Assembly (NCBI RefSeq): GCF_030272895.1 | Contig: NZ_JALRNF010000012.1 | Span: 1 to 64,000, forward strand | Length of the DNA: 64,000 nucleotides | Direction: 5' to 3' | Source: Pseudomonas sp. BGr12 | Lineage (GTDB): Bacteria > Pseudomonadota > Gammaproteobacteria > Pseudomonadales > Pseudomonadaceae | Shown here: in pieces, positions 9,433-17,823 of the stretch | Layout of the letters: the number at the start of each line of letters is the position of its first letter | Position numbering within the stretch: the first letter of the stretch is position 1 | Translations under genes and position numbers: made by a program | Notes under the pieces: model-generated | Database searches by the model: none | Seen by the model: only the letters and a program-made list of their open reading frames with translations | Told to the model about the DNA's origin: nothing

Positions 9433-10344
9433 ATGAACCTCAAGTTCCTCGAAACCTTCGTCTGGGTCGCCCGGCTCAAGAGTTTTCGCCTGACCGCCGA
9501 AAAGCTCTTCACCACCCAGGCCTCGATCTCCAGCCGCATTGCCGCGCTGGAGGCGGACCTTGGGGTCAAGCTGCTGCTGCGCGACTCACGCGGGGTGAGC
9601 CTGACCCCCGAAGGCAGCAAGGTGCTCGAATACGCCGAGCAGATGCTCGACACCGCCAAGGCCCTCAAGCAATCGCTGGACAGCGACCGGGCCAAGGTCG
9701 GCCGGGTGCGCCTGGGGGTGATGGACACAGTGATCCACACCTGGATGAGCCCGCTGGTGTCGGAACTGATGGAGCGCTACCCGCAGGTGGAAATCGAACT
9801 GGTCGCCGATACCGCGCTTAACTTGCGCGAACAGCTGCAAAAAGGCTTTCTCGATGTGATCCTGCAAACCGACCTGCTGCGCCAGGAATCGATCCGCAGC
9901 CTGGACCTGGCGCGCTACCCCATGGGCTGGATCGTCGCCAGCCAGTCGATCTACAACCGCGACTACGCCTCCCTCGCCGAACTGGCCCGCGAGCGCATCG
10001 TGACCTTCTCGAAGAACTCCCGGCCGCACCAGGAAGTGCTCAGCCTGCTGCAGGCCGAAGGCGTCAGTGCGCCGCGGCTCAACTGTGTGAATTCGGTGGC
10101 GGCCATCACCCGCCTGTTACGCGACGGCTTCGGCATCGGCGCCCTGCCGCCGGCGCTGGTCAGCGAAGAGCTGGCCCGGGGCGACCTGGTCCAGTTGCCA
10201 TTGGTCCGCCAGCCCCCGAGCCTGGAGCTGGTGGTGGCCTGGCAGACCGGTGTGGAGCTGGTGGATGAAGTGGTGGCGCTGTGTCGCAACGTGCTCGAAC
10301 GCTATGCCGCCAACGCCGGCCCCGAGCGCATCGTGCTGGTCTAG
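9433..10344 (+). CDS. LysR-type regulator, divergent from the 5-oxoprolinase operon
   Basis: A 303-residue LysR protein with the N-terminal winged helix (MNLKFLETFVWVARLKSF; helix-turn-helix around residues 18-40, TAEKLFTTQASISSRIAALE) and a periplasmic-binding-like effector domain from about residue 90. The long upstream frame is spurious; ATG at 9433 gives the standard LysR beginning. Its divergent placement against the MFS-pxpABC operon suggests that it controls that operon from the shared 142-bp region, with 5-oxoproline or glutamate as possible inducer. It ends with a 4-bp tail-to-tail overlap with the next gene. Confidence 0.88.
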   Translation: MNLKFLETFVWVARLKSFRLTAEKLFTTQASISSRIAALEADLGVKLLLRDSRGVSLTPEGSKVLEYAEQMLDTAKALKQSLDSDRAKVGRVRLGVMDTVIHTWMSPLVSELMERYPQVEIELVADTALNLREQLQKGFLDVILQTDLLRQESIRSLDLARYPMGWIVASQSIYNRDYASLAELARERIVTFSKNSRPHQEVLSLLQAEGVSAPRLNCVNSVAAITRLLRDGFGIGALPPALVSEELARGDLVQLPLVRQPPSLELVVAWQTGVELVDEVVALCRNVLERYAANAGPERIVLV

Positions 10345-10862
10345 CGCCAGCTCTCGGGCACCGGCTTGCGCCGCCCACCGAGCGCCAGCCAGCCGAGCAG
10401 CAGCAACAGGCTTTCCACCGCCAGGGCCAGCAACAGCGCGCAGCTCAGGCCCCAGGCCAGCGCTTCGGGGGCCAGGAGGATCTGGTAGCTGTAGCCCTTG
10501 AGGGTTTCTTCGCGCAGCTGGCTGTCGGCGCGCACCAGCACATGCCAGGTACGCTCCAGCCACGAGCCCTGGAGGATCTGCCACTCACGCTCGAACAGGC
10601 GATTGCGGATCAGCAGGCTGTCGATGCTGTTGGCATCGCTGTTGAACACCGGATCGTCGCTGCTGCGGTAATGCCGCACCAGGGCCTGCAGGTCACCGTT
10701 GAAGAAGCGCCGGGCGGTTTCCTCGAAGCCCTTGAGGCCCTCGCGGGACTCCAGCAGGTGCGCCTCGACCCGCTGGCCGTAGGCGTTGATCAGGCCAGGT
10801 ATCTGCACCCCTACCAGCAAACCGAAGGTGAACAGCAGCAGGCGCAGGTAACTTCTGAACAT
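10341..10862 (-). CDS. DUF2937 membrane protein
   Basis: A 173-residue protein with hydrophobic segments at the N-terminus (about 6-25) and near the C-terminus (about 132-160), and a soluble, probably periplasmic stretch between them. The pattern, including LLVGVQIPGLINAYGQRVEAH and the LQALVRHYRSS region, fits DUF2937, a family of unknown function. The ATG at 10862 opens MFRSYLRLLLFTFG; 24 extra upstream codons were dropped. Ten bases separate it from the amidotransferase gene upstream, so the two are probably co-transcribed. Confidence 0.7.
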   Translation of the reverse strand: MFRSYLRLLLFTFGLLVGVQIPGLINAYGQRVEAHLLESREGLKGFEETARRFFNGDLQALVRHYRSSDDPVFNSDANSIDSLLIRNRLFEREWQILQGSWLERTWHVLVRADSQLREETLKGYSYQILLAPEALAWGLSCALLLALAVESLLLLLGWLALGGRRKPVPESWR

Positions 10863-10872
10863 GGGCTGATCC

Positions 10873-11646
10873 TTAGCCTTGACCCTGGGCGATGCATTCG
10901 CCACGGCGCCACAGCGCCCACTGGCCGGGTTCATAGCGCTGCCAGGTCTCGTTCTCGGTCAGCGCCTCGGTGGCGATCACCGTGACCACGTCGTTGGGCG
11001 TGGTTTCGGCCTGAAAGTCGACGATCATGTCGACATCCTTGAGCCGTGCCGGCCCGAACGGTGCCCGGCGGGTGATATGCACAAGCTTGGTCGAGCAGAA
11101 GCAGAACAGCCAGTCGCCATCGCTGAGCAGGCAGTTGAACACGCCCTTGCCGCGGTATTCGGCGCAGGCCTGGACCAGCACCGGCAGCAGTGCTTCGACT
11201 TCCACCGGCTCCGGAAAGGCTGCGCGCACGCGGTTGAGCAGGTCGCAGAACGCCGCTTCGCTGTCGGTGTCGCCGATGGGCCGGTAGAAACTCGCCTGGC
11301 CCTGGAACTCACCCAGTTGGCCATTGTGGGCGAAGCACCAGTTGCGCCCCCACAGCTCACGGACGAAGGGATGGGTATTGGACAGGCAGACCTTGCCGAC
11401 GTTGGCCTGGCGAATGTGGCCGATCACCACTTCGCTCTTGATCGGGTAGCGCTGCACCAGGTTGGCCACTTCCGACTCGCAGCTGGCCGCCGGGTCCTGG
11501 AACAGGCGCAGGCCACGGCCTTCGTAGAAACCGATGCCCCAGCCGTCGCGGTGCGGACCGGTGCGCCCACCGCGCTGCATCAGCCCGGTGAAGCTGAAGA
11601 CGATGTCGGTCGGTACATTGGCGCTCATACCCAGTAGTTCACACAT
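10873..11646 (-). CDS. Class II glutamine amidotransferase (YafJ-like)
   Basis: A 257-residue single-domain Ntn amidotransferase. The nucleophile is Cys2 (MCELLGMSANVP), exposed once Met1 is removed. Supporting motifs are GGRTGPHRDGWGIGFY, GHIRQAN, FAHNGQLGEF and GDTDSEAAFC. This family includes YafJ and is related to the glutaminase EgtC; no synthase partner domain is present, so the ammonia acceptor is unknown. The gene lies between two small membrane-protein genes on the same strand, with gaps of 10 and 23 bp. Confidence 0.88.
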   Translation of the reverse strand: MCELLGMSANVPTDIVFSFTGLMQRGGRTGPHRDGWGIGFYEGRGLRLFQDPAASCESEVANLVQRYPIKSEVVIGHIRQANVGKVCLSNTHPFVRELWGRNWCFAHNGQLGEFQGQASFYRPIGDTDSEAAFCDLLNRVRAAFPEPVEVEALLPVLVQACAEYRGKGVFNCLLSDGDWLFCFCSTKLVHITRRAPFGPARLKDVDMIVDFQAETTPNDVVTVIATEALTENETWQRYEPGQWALWRRGECIAQGQG

Positions 11647-11669
11647 GCTTGGCTGCTCCCGGGCAAATC

Positions 11670-12161
11670 CTACAAGCGCGGCTCGACCCGCGAAGAACGG
11701 TTGCCGCCCTGCGGTGGTTGTGGCGGATTGCGGTAGCGGTCGCGGCTGTCGACGGCAATCGACTCTTCGGCCAGGACCTCTTCAGCGTCACGCTTGGCCG
11801 CGGCTTCGGCACGCTCGCGGCGAGCCCGGGCGCGTTTTTCCAGGGGCCAGCGCAGCAGCACGAACACACCGTACAGGGCGAAGGCGATCATGCCGTACAT
11901 GGCAAGGTCGGCGGCGGCGCGCAATTCGTTGTTGCCGACCTTGAACAGCAGGTCGAGGGCGGCGATGGCGATGGCCGGGGCGAACTTGTCCTTGACCGGG
12001 TCGACGATGGTCGGGGTCAGCAGCAGCACCGCCATCACCACCCGCAAAGGTTCGCGCAGCCAGCGCCACATCCAGCGGGTCAGGCGAAAGCCCACCGCCA
12101 GGCAACCCAGGGCGGCCAGGGCGTAGAGGCCCCAGGCGAGCAGATAGTCGTTCTCGGTCAT
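11670..12161 (-). CDS. Small membrane protein of unknown function
   Basis: A 163-residue protein with several hydrophobic segments in the first 105 residues (around 7-25, 38-50, 82-102) and a very basic, arginine- and alanine-rich cytoplasmic tail (KRARARRERAEAAAKRDA) that ends in a disordered proline- and glutamine-rich stretch. I do not recognise a named family beyond conserved Pseudomonas hypothetical proteins. The operon-like spacing with the amidotransferase and DUF2937 genes (same strand) suggests a common envelope-linked job, but nothing specific can be said. Confidence 0.65.
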   Translation of the reverse strand: MTENDYLLAWGLYALAALGCLAVGFRLTRWMWRWLREPLRVVMAVLLLTPTIVDPVKDKFAPAIAIAALDLLFKVGNNELRAAADLAMYGMIAFALYGVFVLLRWPLEKRARARRERAEAAAKRDAEEVLAEESIAVDSRDRYRNPPQPPQGGNRSSRVEPRL

Positions 12162-12245
12162 GGTGTCCGTGGCAAGCTAGGCAAATAGACGCTTATGATA
12201 AACATATTTGAGCGCGCAGGCGCCCCCCAGCCAAGAGATCCCCGC

Positions 12246-14297
12246 ATGTCCGCAGATGCCACCGCCCCCCGCGCCCCGATTGCCCGCAAGGCCGAAGGCG
12301 CTGACCCCTACGCCTGGCTGCAGGAACGCGATACCCCCGAGGTCATCGCCTACCTGAATGACGAGAATGCCTACCAGGAAGCGCAACTGGCCGACCAGGC
12401 GCAATTGCGGGAACAGTTGTTCGAAGAAATCAAGGGCCGCATCCAGGAAACCGACCTGTCGGTGCCCTCGCCTTGGGGGCCCTACCTGTACTACAGCCGC
12501 ACCACCGCCGGCGAAGAGTATGCGCGCCACTACCGTTGCCCGCGCCCGGCCGATGACTCGGTGACCGTGGACGAAAGCCGCGAAGAGCTGCTGCTGGACC
12601 CCAACCCGCTGGCCAACGGCGGCTTCCTGTCCCTGGGCGCCTTCAACGTCAGCCCCGACCACCAGCGCCTGGCCTACAGCCTGGACACCAGCGGCGACGA
12701 AATCTACACTCTGTACGTCAAGGACCTGGTCAGCGGCGCCATCGAAGAACTGCCGTTCGAGGACTGCGACGGCAGCATGACCTGGGCCAACGACAACCAG
12801 ACCCTGTTCTTCACCGAACTGGACGACACCCACCGCCCCTACAAGCTGCTGCGTCATCGCCTGGGTCGCGAAGGCTGCGAAACCGTGTTCGAAGAAAGCG
12901 ACGGGCGTTTCTTCCTGCATTGCTACCGCGCCAGCTCCGAGCGCCAGTTGATCCTGCTGCTCAACAGCAAGACCACCAGCGAAGCCTGGGTGCTGGACGC
13001 CGAGCAGCCGGACGGCGACTTCACTTGCCTGGCGCCACGGGTCGAGCATCACGAGTACTACCCCGACCACGGCCAGCTCGACGGCCAGTGGCGCTGGTTC
13101 ATCCGCACCAACCAGGACGGCATCAACTTTGCCCTGTACCAGGCCGGCAGCGAGCAGGTGCCCAGCCGCGAGCAGTGGCAACTGCTGGTGCCGCACCGCG
13201 ACACGGTCATGCTCGAAGGCCTGAGCCTCAACGCCGGCGCCCTGAGCCTGAGCCTGCGCGAAGGCGGCCTGCCGATCATCGAAGTCCACCCGCAAGGGTT
13301 GCCGGCCTACCGCGTCGAGCTGCCGGATGCGGCCTACAGCCTGTACGTGCAGGACAGCCTGGAATTCGTCAGCCCGCGTATCCGCCTGCGCTACCAGGCC
13401 CTGAACCGCCCGGCCCAGGTGCGCCAGCTGGAGCTGGTCGACGGCGCCCAGCAGGTGCTCAAGGAAACCCCGGTGCTCGGCCCGTTCAATGCCGACGACT
13501 ATGTCAGCCAGCGCCTGTGGGCCACCGCGAGCGATGGCACCCAGGTGCCGATCAGCCTGGTCCAGCGCCGCGGCGACCTGGGCAAGCCGGTGCCGTTGTA
13601 TCTCTACGGCTATGGCGCCTACGGCGAAAGCCTGGACCCCTGGTTCTCCCATGCGCGCCTGAGCCTGCTGGAGCGCGGCGTGGCCTTCGCCATCGCCCAT
13701 GTGCGTGGCGGTGGCGAGCTGGGCGAAGCCTGGTACCGGGCCGGCAAGCAGGAACACAAGCACAACACCTTCAGCGACTTCATCGCCTGCGCCGAGCACC
13801 TGATCGCCCAGGGTGTGACCCGCGCCGACCAGTTGGCGATCAGCGGCGGCAGCGCCGGCGGCCTGCTGATCGGTGCCGTGCTCAACCAGCGTCCGGACTT
13901 GTTCAAGGCGGCGATCGCCGAAGTGCCGTTCGTCGATGTGCTCAACACCATGCTCGACCCGGAGCTGCCGCTGACCGTCACCGAATACGACGAATGGGGC
14001 AATCCTGAAGAACCCGAGGTGTACGAGCGGATCAAGGCCTACGCGCCCTACGAGAACGTCAAGGCCCAGGCCTACCCGGCCCTGCTGGTGGTGGCCGGCT
14101 ACAACGACAGCCGCGTGCAGTACTGGGAAGCGGCCAAGTGGGTGGCCCGGCTGCGGGTGACCAAGACCGATGACAACCTGTTGCTGCTCAAGACCGAAAT
14201 GGGCGCCGGCCATGGCGGCATGAGCGGGCGCTACCAGGGCTTGCGCGATGTGGCGCTGGAGTACGGGTTCGTGTTCAAGGTACTGGGCGTCGTCTGA
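12246..14297 (+). CDS. ptrB: Oligopeptidase B (prolyl oligopeptidase family, S9)
   Basis: A 683-residue serine peptidase that cuts small peptides after Arg or Lys in the cytoplasm. An N-terminal beta-propeller (to about residue 400) gates a C-terminal alpha/beta-hydrolase domain. The catalytic triad is Ser536 in GGSAGG, Asp621 in YNDSRV and His656 in GHGGMSGR. The sequence YGYGAYGESLDPWFS is typical of PtrB. ATG at 12246 was preferred over an ATG 17 codons earlier because the shorter form matches the family. It ends before a REP pair. Confidence 0.92.
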   Translation: MSADATAPRAPIARKAEGADPYAWLQERDTPEVIAYLNDENAYQEAQLADQAQLREQLFEEIKGRIQETDLSVPSPWGPYLYYSRTTAGEEYARHYRCPRPADDSVTVDESREELLLDPNPLANGGFLSLGAFNVSPDHQRLAYSLDTSGDEIYTLYVKDLVSGAIEELPFEDCDGSMTWANDNQTLFFTELDDTHRPYKLLRHRLGREGCETVFEESDGRFFLHCYRASSERQLILLLNSKTTSEAWVLDAEQPDGDFTCLAPRVEHHEYYPDHGQLDGQWRWFIRTNQDGINFALYQAGSEQVPSREQWQLLVPHRDTVMLEGLSLNAGALSLSLREGGLPIIEVHPQGLPAYRVELPDAAYSLYVQDSLEFVSPRIRLRYQALNRPAQVRQLELVDGAQQVLKETPVLGPFNADDYVSQRLWATASDGTQVPISLVQRRGDLGKPVPLYLYGYGAYGESLDPWFSHARLSLLERGVAFAIAHVRGGGELGEAWYRAGKQEHKHNTFSDFIACAEHLIAQGVTRADQLAISGGSAGGLLIGAVLNQRPDLFKAAIAEVPFVDVLNTMLDPELPLTVTEYDEWGNPEEPEVYERIKAYAPYENVKAQAYPALLVVAGYNDSRVQYWEAAKWVARLRVTKTDDNLLLLKTEMGAGHGGMSGRYQGLRDVALEYGFVFKVLGVV

Positions 14298-14315
14298 CAA
14301 CGAATGCTGAACGCT

Positions 14316-14386
14316 GTAGGAGCGGGCTTGCCCCGCGATGGCGAAGTGGCTGACACATCGCTATCGCGGGGCAAGCCCGCTCCCAC
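14316..14386. repeat. REP pair after ptrB
   Basis: Inverted REP copies at 14316-14339 (GTAGGAGCGGGCTTGCCCCG...) and 14363-14386, separated by 23 bp, lie between ptrB and a convergent small gene. They form a stem of about 24 bp. Confidence 0.92.
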
Positions 14387-14395
14387 AGTTGTTGT

Positions 14396-14674
14396 TCAGT
14401 CGGCTTTGGGTTTGCTTTTGCTGTCCTGCGGCGTCAAGCCTGGCAGGGGTTGGTCCCTGGGCGGCGTGGGCAGCGGCATGGCGGGCATCAGCGGTGACCC
14501 CGGTCGCGCATCACCGGCCCGCGGTATCGTGCTGGGGGTGATTTGCGGATAAGGCGTCGGGGTCGCCGTGCCGGGTGCTCCGGGTACCGGGGCGATGGGC
14601 CGCGGCTGCAAGTCGGCGGCCGCCGCCGTTTGCAGGCTGGCAAAGATCAGCACAGCCATGGTCATGTAGCGCAT
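14396..14674 (-). CDS. Small proline-rich exported protein
   Basis: A 92-residue protein with a clear signal peptide (MRYMTMAVLIFASLQTAAAA, cut near residue 20). It is followed by a low-complexity, proline-rich mature part (PRPIAPVPGAPGTATPTPYP and so on) ending in a lysine-rich tail (SKSKPKAD). No domain is recognisable. Codon use is normal for the window and the reading frame has a good signal sequence, so it is probably a real periplasmic or secreted protein. A -10-like region would lie at its 5' side, next to yajD. Function unknown. Confidence 0.6.
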   Translation of the reverse strand: MRYMTMAVLIFASLQTAAAADLQPRPIAPVPGAPGTATPTPYPQITPSTIPRAGDARPGSPLMPAMPLPTPPRDQPLPGLTPQDSKSKPKAD

Positions 14675-14793
14675 GGGCAGGCTCCTCGGATTACCTGACT
14701 ACTCCCAAGCATAGCGGTTTGCCTGTCCGAAAGGCCTGCCGTCGGGCTAAACTTGAGGCATAACCGTAACAAGCCCGATAAAAAGGTAATCCC

Positions 14794-15165
14794 ATGAGTT
14801 CGGCATCCTCCGCCTCCGCCACCGCGCGGCTCGACCGCATCCTCGCCGACGCCAAGCGCGACAAGGAAATGGGCTATCGCGACAAGGCCCTGAAAATGTA
14901 CCCCCACGTCTGTGGCCGTTGCGCCCGCGAGTTCTCCGGCAAGCGCCTGAGCGAGCTGACCGTGCACCACCGCGACCACAACCACGACAACAACCCCCAG
15001 GACGGTTCCAACTGGGAGTTGCTGTGCCTGTACTGCCACGACAACGAGCACGCTCGCTACACCGACCAGCAGTATTTCAGCGAAGGCTCCACCAGCACGC
15101 CGACCATCGCCAAGGCCACCCACAACCCGTTCGCCGGGCTGGCCAGCCTGCTGAAGAAGGACTGA
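14794..15165 (+). CDS. yajD: YajD-type HNH nuclease-family protein
   Basis: A 123-residue protein with a zinc-bound HNH fold: Cys pair CGRCAREF (about 40-43), LTVHHRDHNHDNNPQDGSNW with the catalytic-type histidines, and the second Cys pair LLCLYCHDNEH. This is the YajD family, whose natural target is unsettled. It is divergent from the proline-rich protein gene and 72 bp before a SPOUT methyltransferase gene on the same strand. Confidence 0.88.
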   Translation: MSSASSASATARLDRILADAKRDKEMGYRDKALKMYPHVCGRCAREFSGKRLSELTVHHRDHNHDNNPQDGSNWELLCLYCHDNEHARYTDQQYFSEGSTSTPTIAKATHNPFAGLASLLKKD

Positions 15166-15237
15166 AGACAATCCCCTGCCCCACAGGTGCCGGCAAGCCC
15201 GTATAATCGCGTTCTTTTTTGCGAAGGGCCCCGGCAC

Positions 15238-15708
15238 GTGGCGAACAAACGGTACAGCTGCATTGGTCTGTTCAACCCCAAGTCAGCGGAGAACGTCGGT
15301 TCAGTGATGCGCGCGGCGGGTTGCTACGGCGTCAACTCGGTGTTCTACACCGGCAAGCGCTACGAGCGGGCGCGGGATTTCGTCACCGACACCAAGCGCG
15401 TGCACTACGACATTCCGCTGATCGGTATCGACGACCTGCAGAAGATCATCCCCCTGGGCTGCACCCCGGTGGCGGTAGAGCTGGTCGATGGCGCCCGCCC
15501 CCTGCCCGAATACACCCACCCGGACCGCGCGATCTACATTTTCGGCCCTGAAGACGGCTCCCTGGACCCCGACGTGCGGGCCTGGTGCGAAGAAACCATC
15601 TACATCCCGACCAACGGCTGCATGAACCTCGCCGCCACCGTCAACGTGGTGCTCTACGATCGCCTGGCCAAAGGCCTCAACACCCGCTCGGGGCCGAAAT
15701 TCAAGTAA
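15238..15708 (+). CDS. TrmH-family (SPOUT) RNA methyltransferase
   Basis: A 156-residue protein made only of the SPOUT domain, which binds S-adenosylmethionine in a deep trefoil knot. Motif 1 is NPKSAENVGSVMRAAGCYG, motif 2 IFGPEDGSLD and motif 3 IPTNGCMNLAATVNVVLYDR. It probably 2'-O-methylates a tRNA or rRNA; the target cannot be read from sequence. The GTG start at 15238 follows GAAGG; an ATG 17 codons earlier adds residues unlike the family. Confidence 0.85.
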   Translation: MANKRYSCIGLFNPKSAENVGSVMRAAGCYGVNSVFYTGKRYERARDFVTDTKRVHYDIPLIGIDDLQKIIPLGCTPVAVELVDGARPLPEYTHPDRAIYIFGPEDGSLDPDVRAWCEETIYIPTNGCMNLAATVNVVLYDRLAKGLNTRSGPKFK

Positions 15709-15737
15709 GCTCGAAGGAACAGTACTGGAGAATCAGC

Positions 15738-15950
15738 ATGTCCAAGACAGTGATCCGCGCCGCCCAAGACAAACCCGCTCACAGCGTGCAGGGCCTGGAG
15801 CGCGTCGGCTCCGTGGCCGGCGGTGTACTCATGGTCGGCAAGGGCTTGCGCCGTGGCGGCTTGTTCGGCCTGGTCCAGGTGGCCATTGGCGGCGTGATCC
15901 TGGCCCGCGGCATCGCCGGCCACGGCCTGCTGAAAGGTCCGAAGCGCTAG
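15738..15950 (+). CDS. Small glycine-rich membrane protein, DUF2892-like
   Basis: A 70-residue protein. After a short polar start it has two hydrophobic, glycine-rich segments (VGSVAGGVLMVGKGLRRGG and LVQVAIGGVILARGIAGHG), a pattern like DUF2892/YgaP membrane domains. It lies 29 bp after the methyltransferase gene with a GGAG-type site upstream, so the two may be co-transcribed. It overlaps the convergent M61-like gene by 4 bp (tail to tail). Function unknown. Confidence 0.65.
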   Translation: MSKTVIRAAQDKPAHSVQGLERVGSVAGGVLMVGKGLRRGGLFGLVQVAIGGVILARGIAGHGLLKGPKR

Positions 15951-17167
15951 CGCAGCAGCTTGCTCGCCAACACCTCGGACTGGCGCCCCAGCACGCTTTC
16001 GCTGAGCTGGACGAACTCGTCGGTGCTGACGCTGTTCAGGCGCATCAGTGCCCGGGTGACATCGTCCAGCGAACGCTGGTTGTGGCTGTGCAGGCGGATT
16101 TCCCGGTCCAGCGCCTGCAACAGCAACACCCCACGGGCCGTGACCGCACTATCGACCTGCTCACCGCGCAGGCTGGTGACCTTGGCGCTGTTGCGTTCCA
16201 GGCTCGCCTGCAGAGCCTGGTAGCGGTCATCGGTGATACCCCCGGCGCGTCGCAGCAGTTCGGTGGCGTAGTACTCGGCCAGGCTTTCACCGATCCAGTC
16301 GCTGGCCTGGCGGTCATTGACCTGGGCAAACAGGCGCACCAGCTCGCGCAGCAACGGGCTTGAACCGTTCTCGCTGACCAGCGGCCGGCTGCTGTGCAGG
16401 TAGATGGAGTTGTGGCCGGCTCGCACGCCACGCCACATCTGATCCCGGGCCCCGACCAGCAGCAGTTTTGGCGGATTGCGCGGGAACACCGCCTGCAACT
16501 GCGGCCAGACGAAGGTCAACAGGGTCAGGTTGTCCAGGCGGCGCATACCCTGGCCCTGAGGTGCGGCGACGCTGACTTCGGTCTCGCCCAGGCGCGCACG
16601 CCGGGTGCCGACGGTGCCTGCCAGCATCCAGCCGGTCGGCCGATCGAACAGGCGCGAGACATTATCGATGCGAAAACGCTGCTTGCCGATCCGCGGCCAG
16701 GGCGTCTCGACGCTCTTCCAGCCCTTGGGCAGCTCGAAACTCAGGCGCGCCACCAGTTCGGTACCGTCCTGCTGATCAAGGTGTGCCGGCGGCACCAGCT
16801 CGTCACCGCGAAACAGCGCCCACTGCGGCGTCATGCGGGTTTCATAGCTGCCGTTCTTCAAGCGCTGGGCCAGGCGCACCCGGTAGCTCAGCTCGCTCTT
16901 GCCCGCTGCCGGCTGCCAGCGCCCGCGCTGGGCGTCGGCCTGCAGTTGCCACTGGCCGTCGGCCTTGAAATCGCTGTAGGCACCCGCCTTGCCCAGGTCG
17001 AAATCCAGGCTGCGCACCGCCGCTCCGTCGGCCAGGATCAGGCGTACCTCGGCCTGCTCGCTCTCGGGCAGCAAGCGCACGTGATAATCCAGGTCGACCT
17101 TCTTCGCCCAGGCCGGCGAACTGGCCAGCAGGCCCAGAGCCAGGAGCCAATGGCAACGCACACGCAT
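15947..17167 (-). CDS. M61/gluzincin-like exported protein with a degenerate zinc motif
   Basis: A 406-residue protein with a signal peptide (residues 1-21, ending SSPAWA). The C-terminal half looks like the catalytic domain of an M61/M1-type metallopeptidase: LLRELVRLFAQV is placed where HExxH should be, followed by DWIGESLAEYYATELLRRAG, which keeps the downstream Glu (Glu294) and EYY. Both zinc histidines are replaced (Arg274, Arg278), so the protein is probably not an active zinc peptidase. The ATG at 17167 follows AAGGAG. It is downstream of ycgN. Its role may be binding or regulatory. Confidence 0.7.
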   Translation of the reverse strand: MRVRCHWLLALGLLASSPAWAKKVDLDYHVRLLPESEQAEVRLILADGAAVRSLDFDLGKAGAYSDFKADGQWQLQADAQRGRWQPAAGKSELSYRVRLAQRLKNGSYETRMTPQWALFRGDELVPPAHLDQQDGTELVARLSFELPKGWKSVETPWPRIGKQRFRIDNVSRLFDRPTGWMLAGTVGTRRARLGETEVSVAAPQGQGMRRLDNLTLLTFVWPQLQAVFPRNPPKLLLVGARDQMWRGVRAGHNSIYLHSSRPLVSENGSSPLLRELVRLFAQVNDRQASDWIGESLAEYYATELLRRAGGITDDRYQALQASLERNSAKVTSLRGEQVDSAVTARGVLLLQALDREIRLHSHNQRSLDDVTRALMRLNSVSTDEFVQLSESVLGRQSEVLASKLLR

Positions 17168-17216
17168 ACAGAAACTCCTTGCTCCCCCAGACGCGACACC
17201 CGGCACGCCGGGCCAG

Positions 17217-17666
17217 TCAGCCGGCGCGGAAAATCAGATAGTCTTCCCAATCGTCCTCGTCCACGCTCTCTTCACTGAGCATGCGCCCGGACTGGGAAAT
17301 ACGTTGTTTGTGCACCTGTTTGCGATCGCCGCACACCAGGTGGTGCCAGCTCGGCAGATCCTTGCCTTCGCTGACCAGGCGGTAACCGCAGGTGGTCGGC
17401 AGCCATTTGAACTGGTCGGCCTTGCCCGGCGTCAGCTGGATGCAATCGGGCACATGCTTGAGGCGGTTCGGATAATCGCTGCACTGGCAGGTGTTCAGGT
17501 CCAGCATTTTGCAGGCAATTCGTGTGTAGTAGACGCTGTTGTCGTCTTCATCTTCGAGCTTCTGCAGGCAGCACAGGCCGCAGCCGTCACACAGCGACTC
17601 CCATTCCTGGCGGTCGAGCTGTTCGAGGGTCTTGCGCTTCCAGAAGGCGTCGATGGTGGCAATCAT
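17217..17666 (-). CDS. YcgN-family cysteine cluster protein
   Basis: A 149-residue member of the YcgN/UPF0153 group. The cysteine-rich core is [20 protein letters not shown], with further cysteines in [29 protein letters not shown] and HHLVCGD, likely to bind metal. A putative iron-sulfur or zinc site is inferred; the function is unknown. ATG at 17666 was chosen; a TTG seven codons earlier is possible but lacks a better ribosome site. Confidence 0.8.
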   Translation of the reverse strand: MIATIDAFWKRKTLEQLDRQEWESLCDGCGLCCLQKLEDEDDNSVYYTRIACKMLDLNTCQCSDYPNRLKHVPDCIQLTPGKADQFKWLPTTCGYRLVSEGKDLPSWHHLVCGDRKQVHKQRISQSGRMLSEESVDEDDWEDYLIFRAG

Positions 17667-17823
17667 GTCGCGAATATCCTGTTTCAATCGATGTGCCGCA
17701 GCGCGGCGGCGCCAGTCTAGGGCCAGTCTTCGGCCAATACCAGACCGCTTGTCAGGGTCGGCACGACCCAGTAGTTTGACCGACGGTCGTTACCTACCTT
17801 TTCCACCTGTTCAGGAACTCACC

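Noticed and set aside
9433..9740. An extended N-terminus for the MFS transporter
   Set aside because: The open frame upstream of 9290 is antisense to the LysR DNA-binding domain; MNPSGVQHQ is the credible start.
12177..14300. A 707-codon minus-strand open frame opposite ptrB
   Set aside because: Its protein is low in normal motifs and mirrors the high-GC codon bias of ptrB, which has all catalytic residues. It is a shadow frame.
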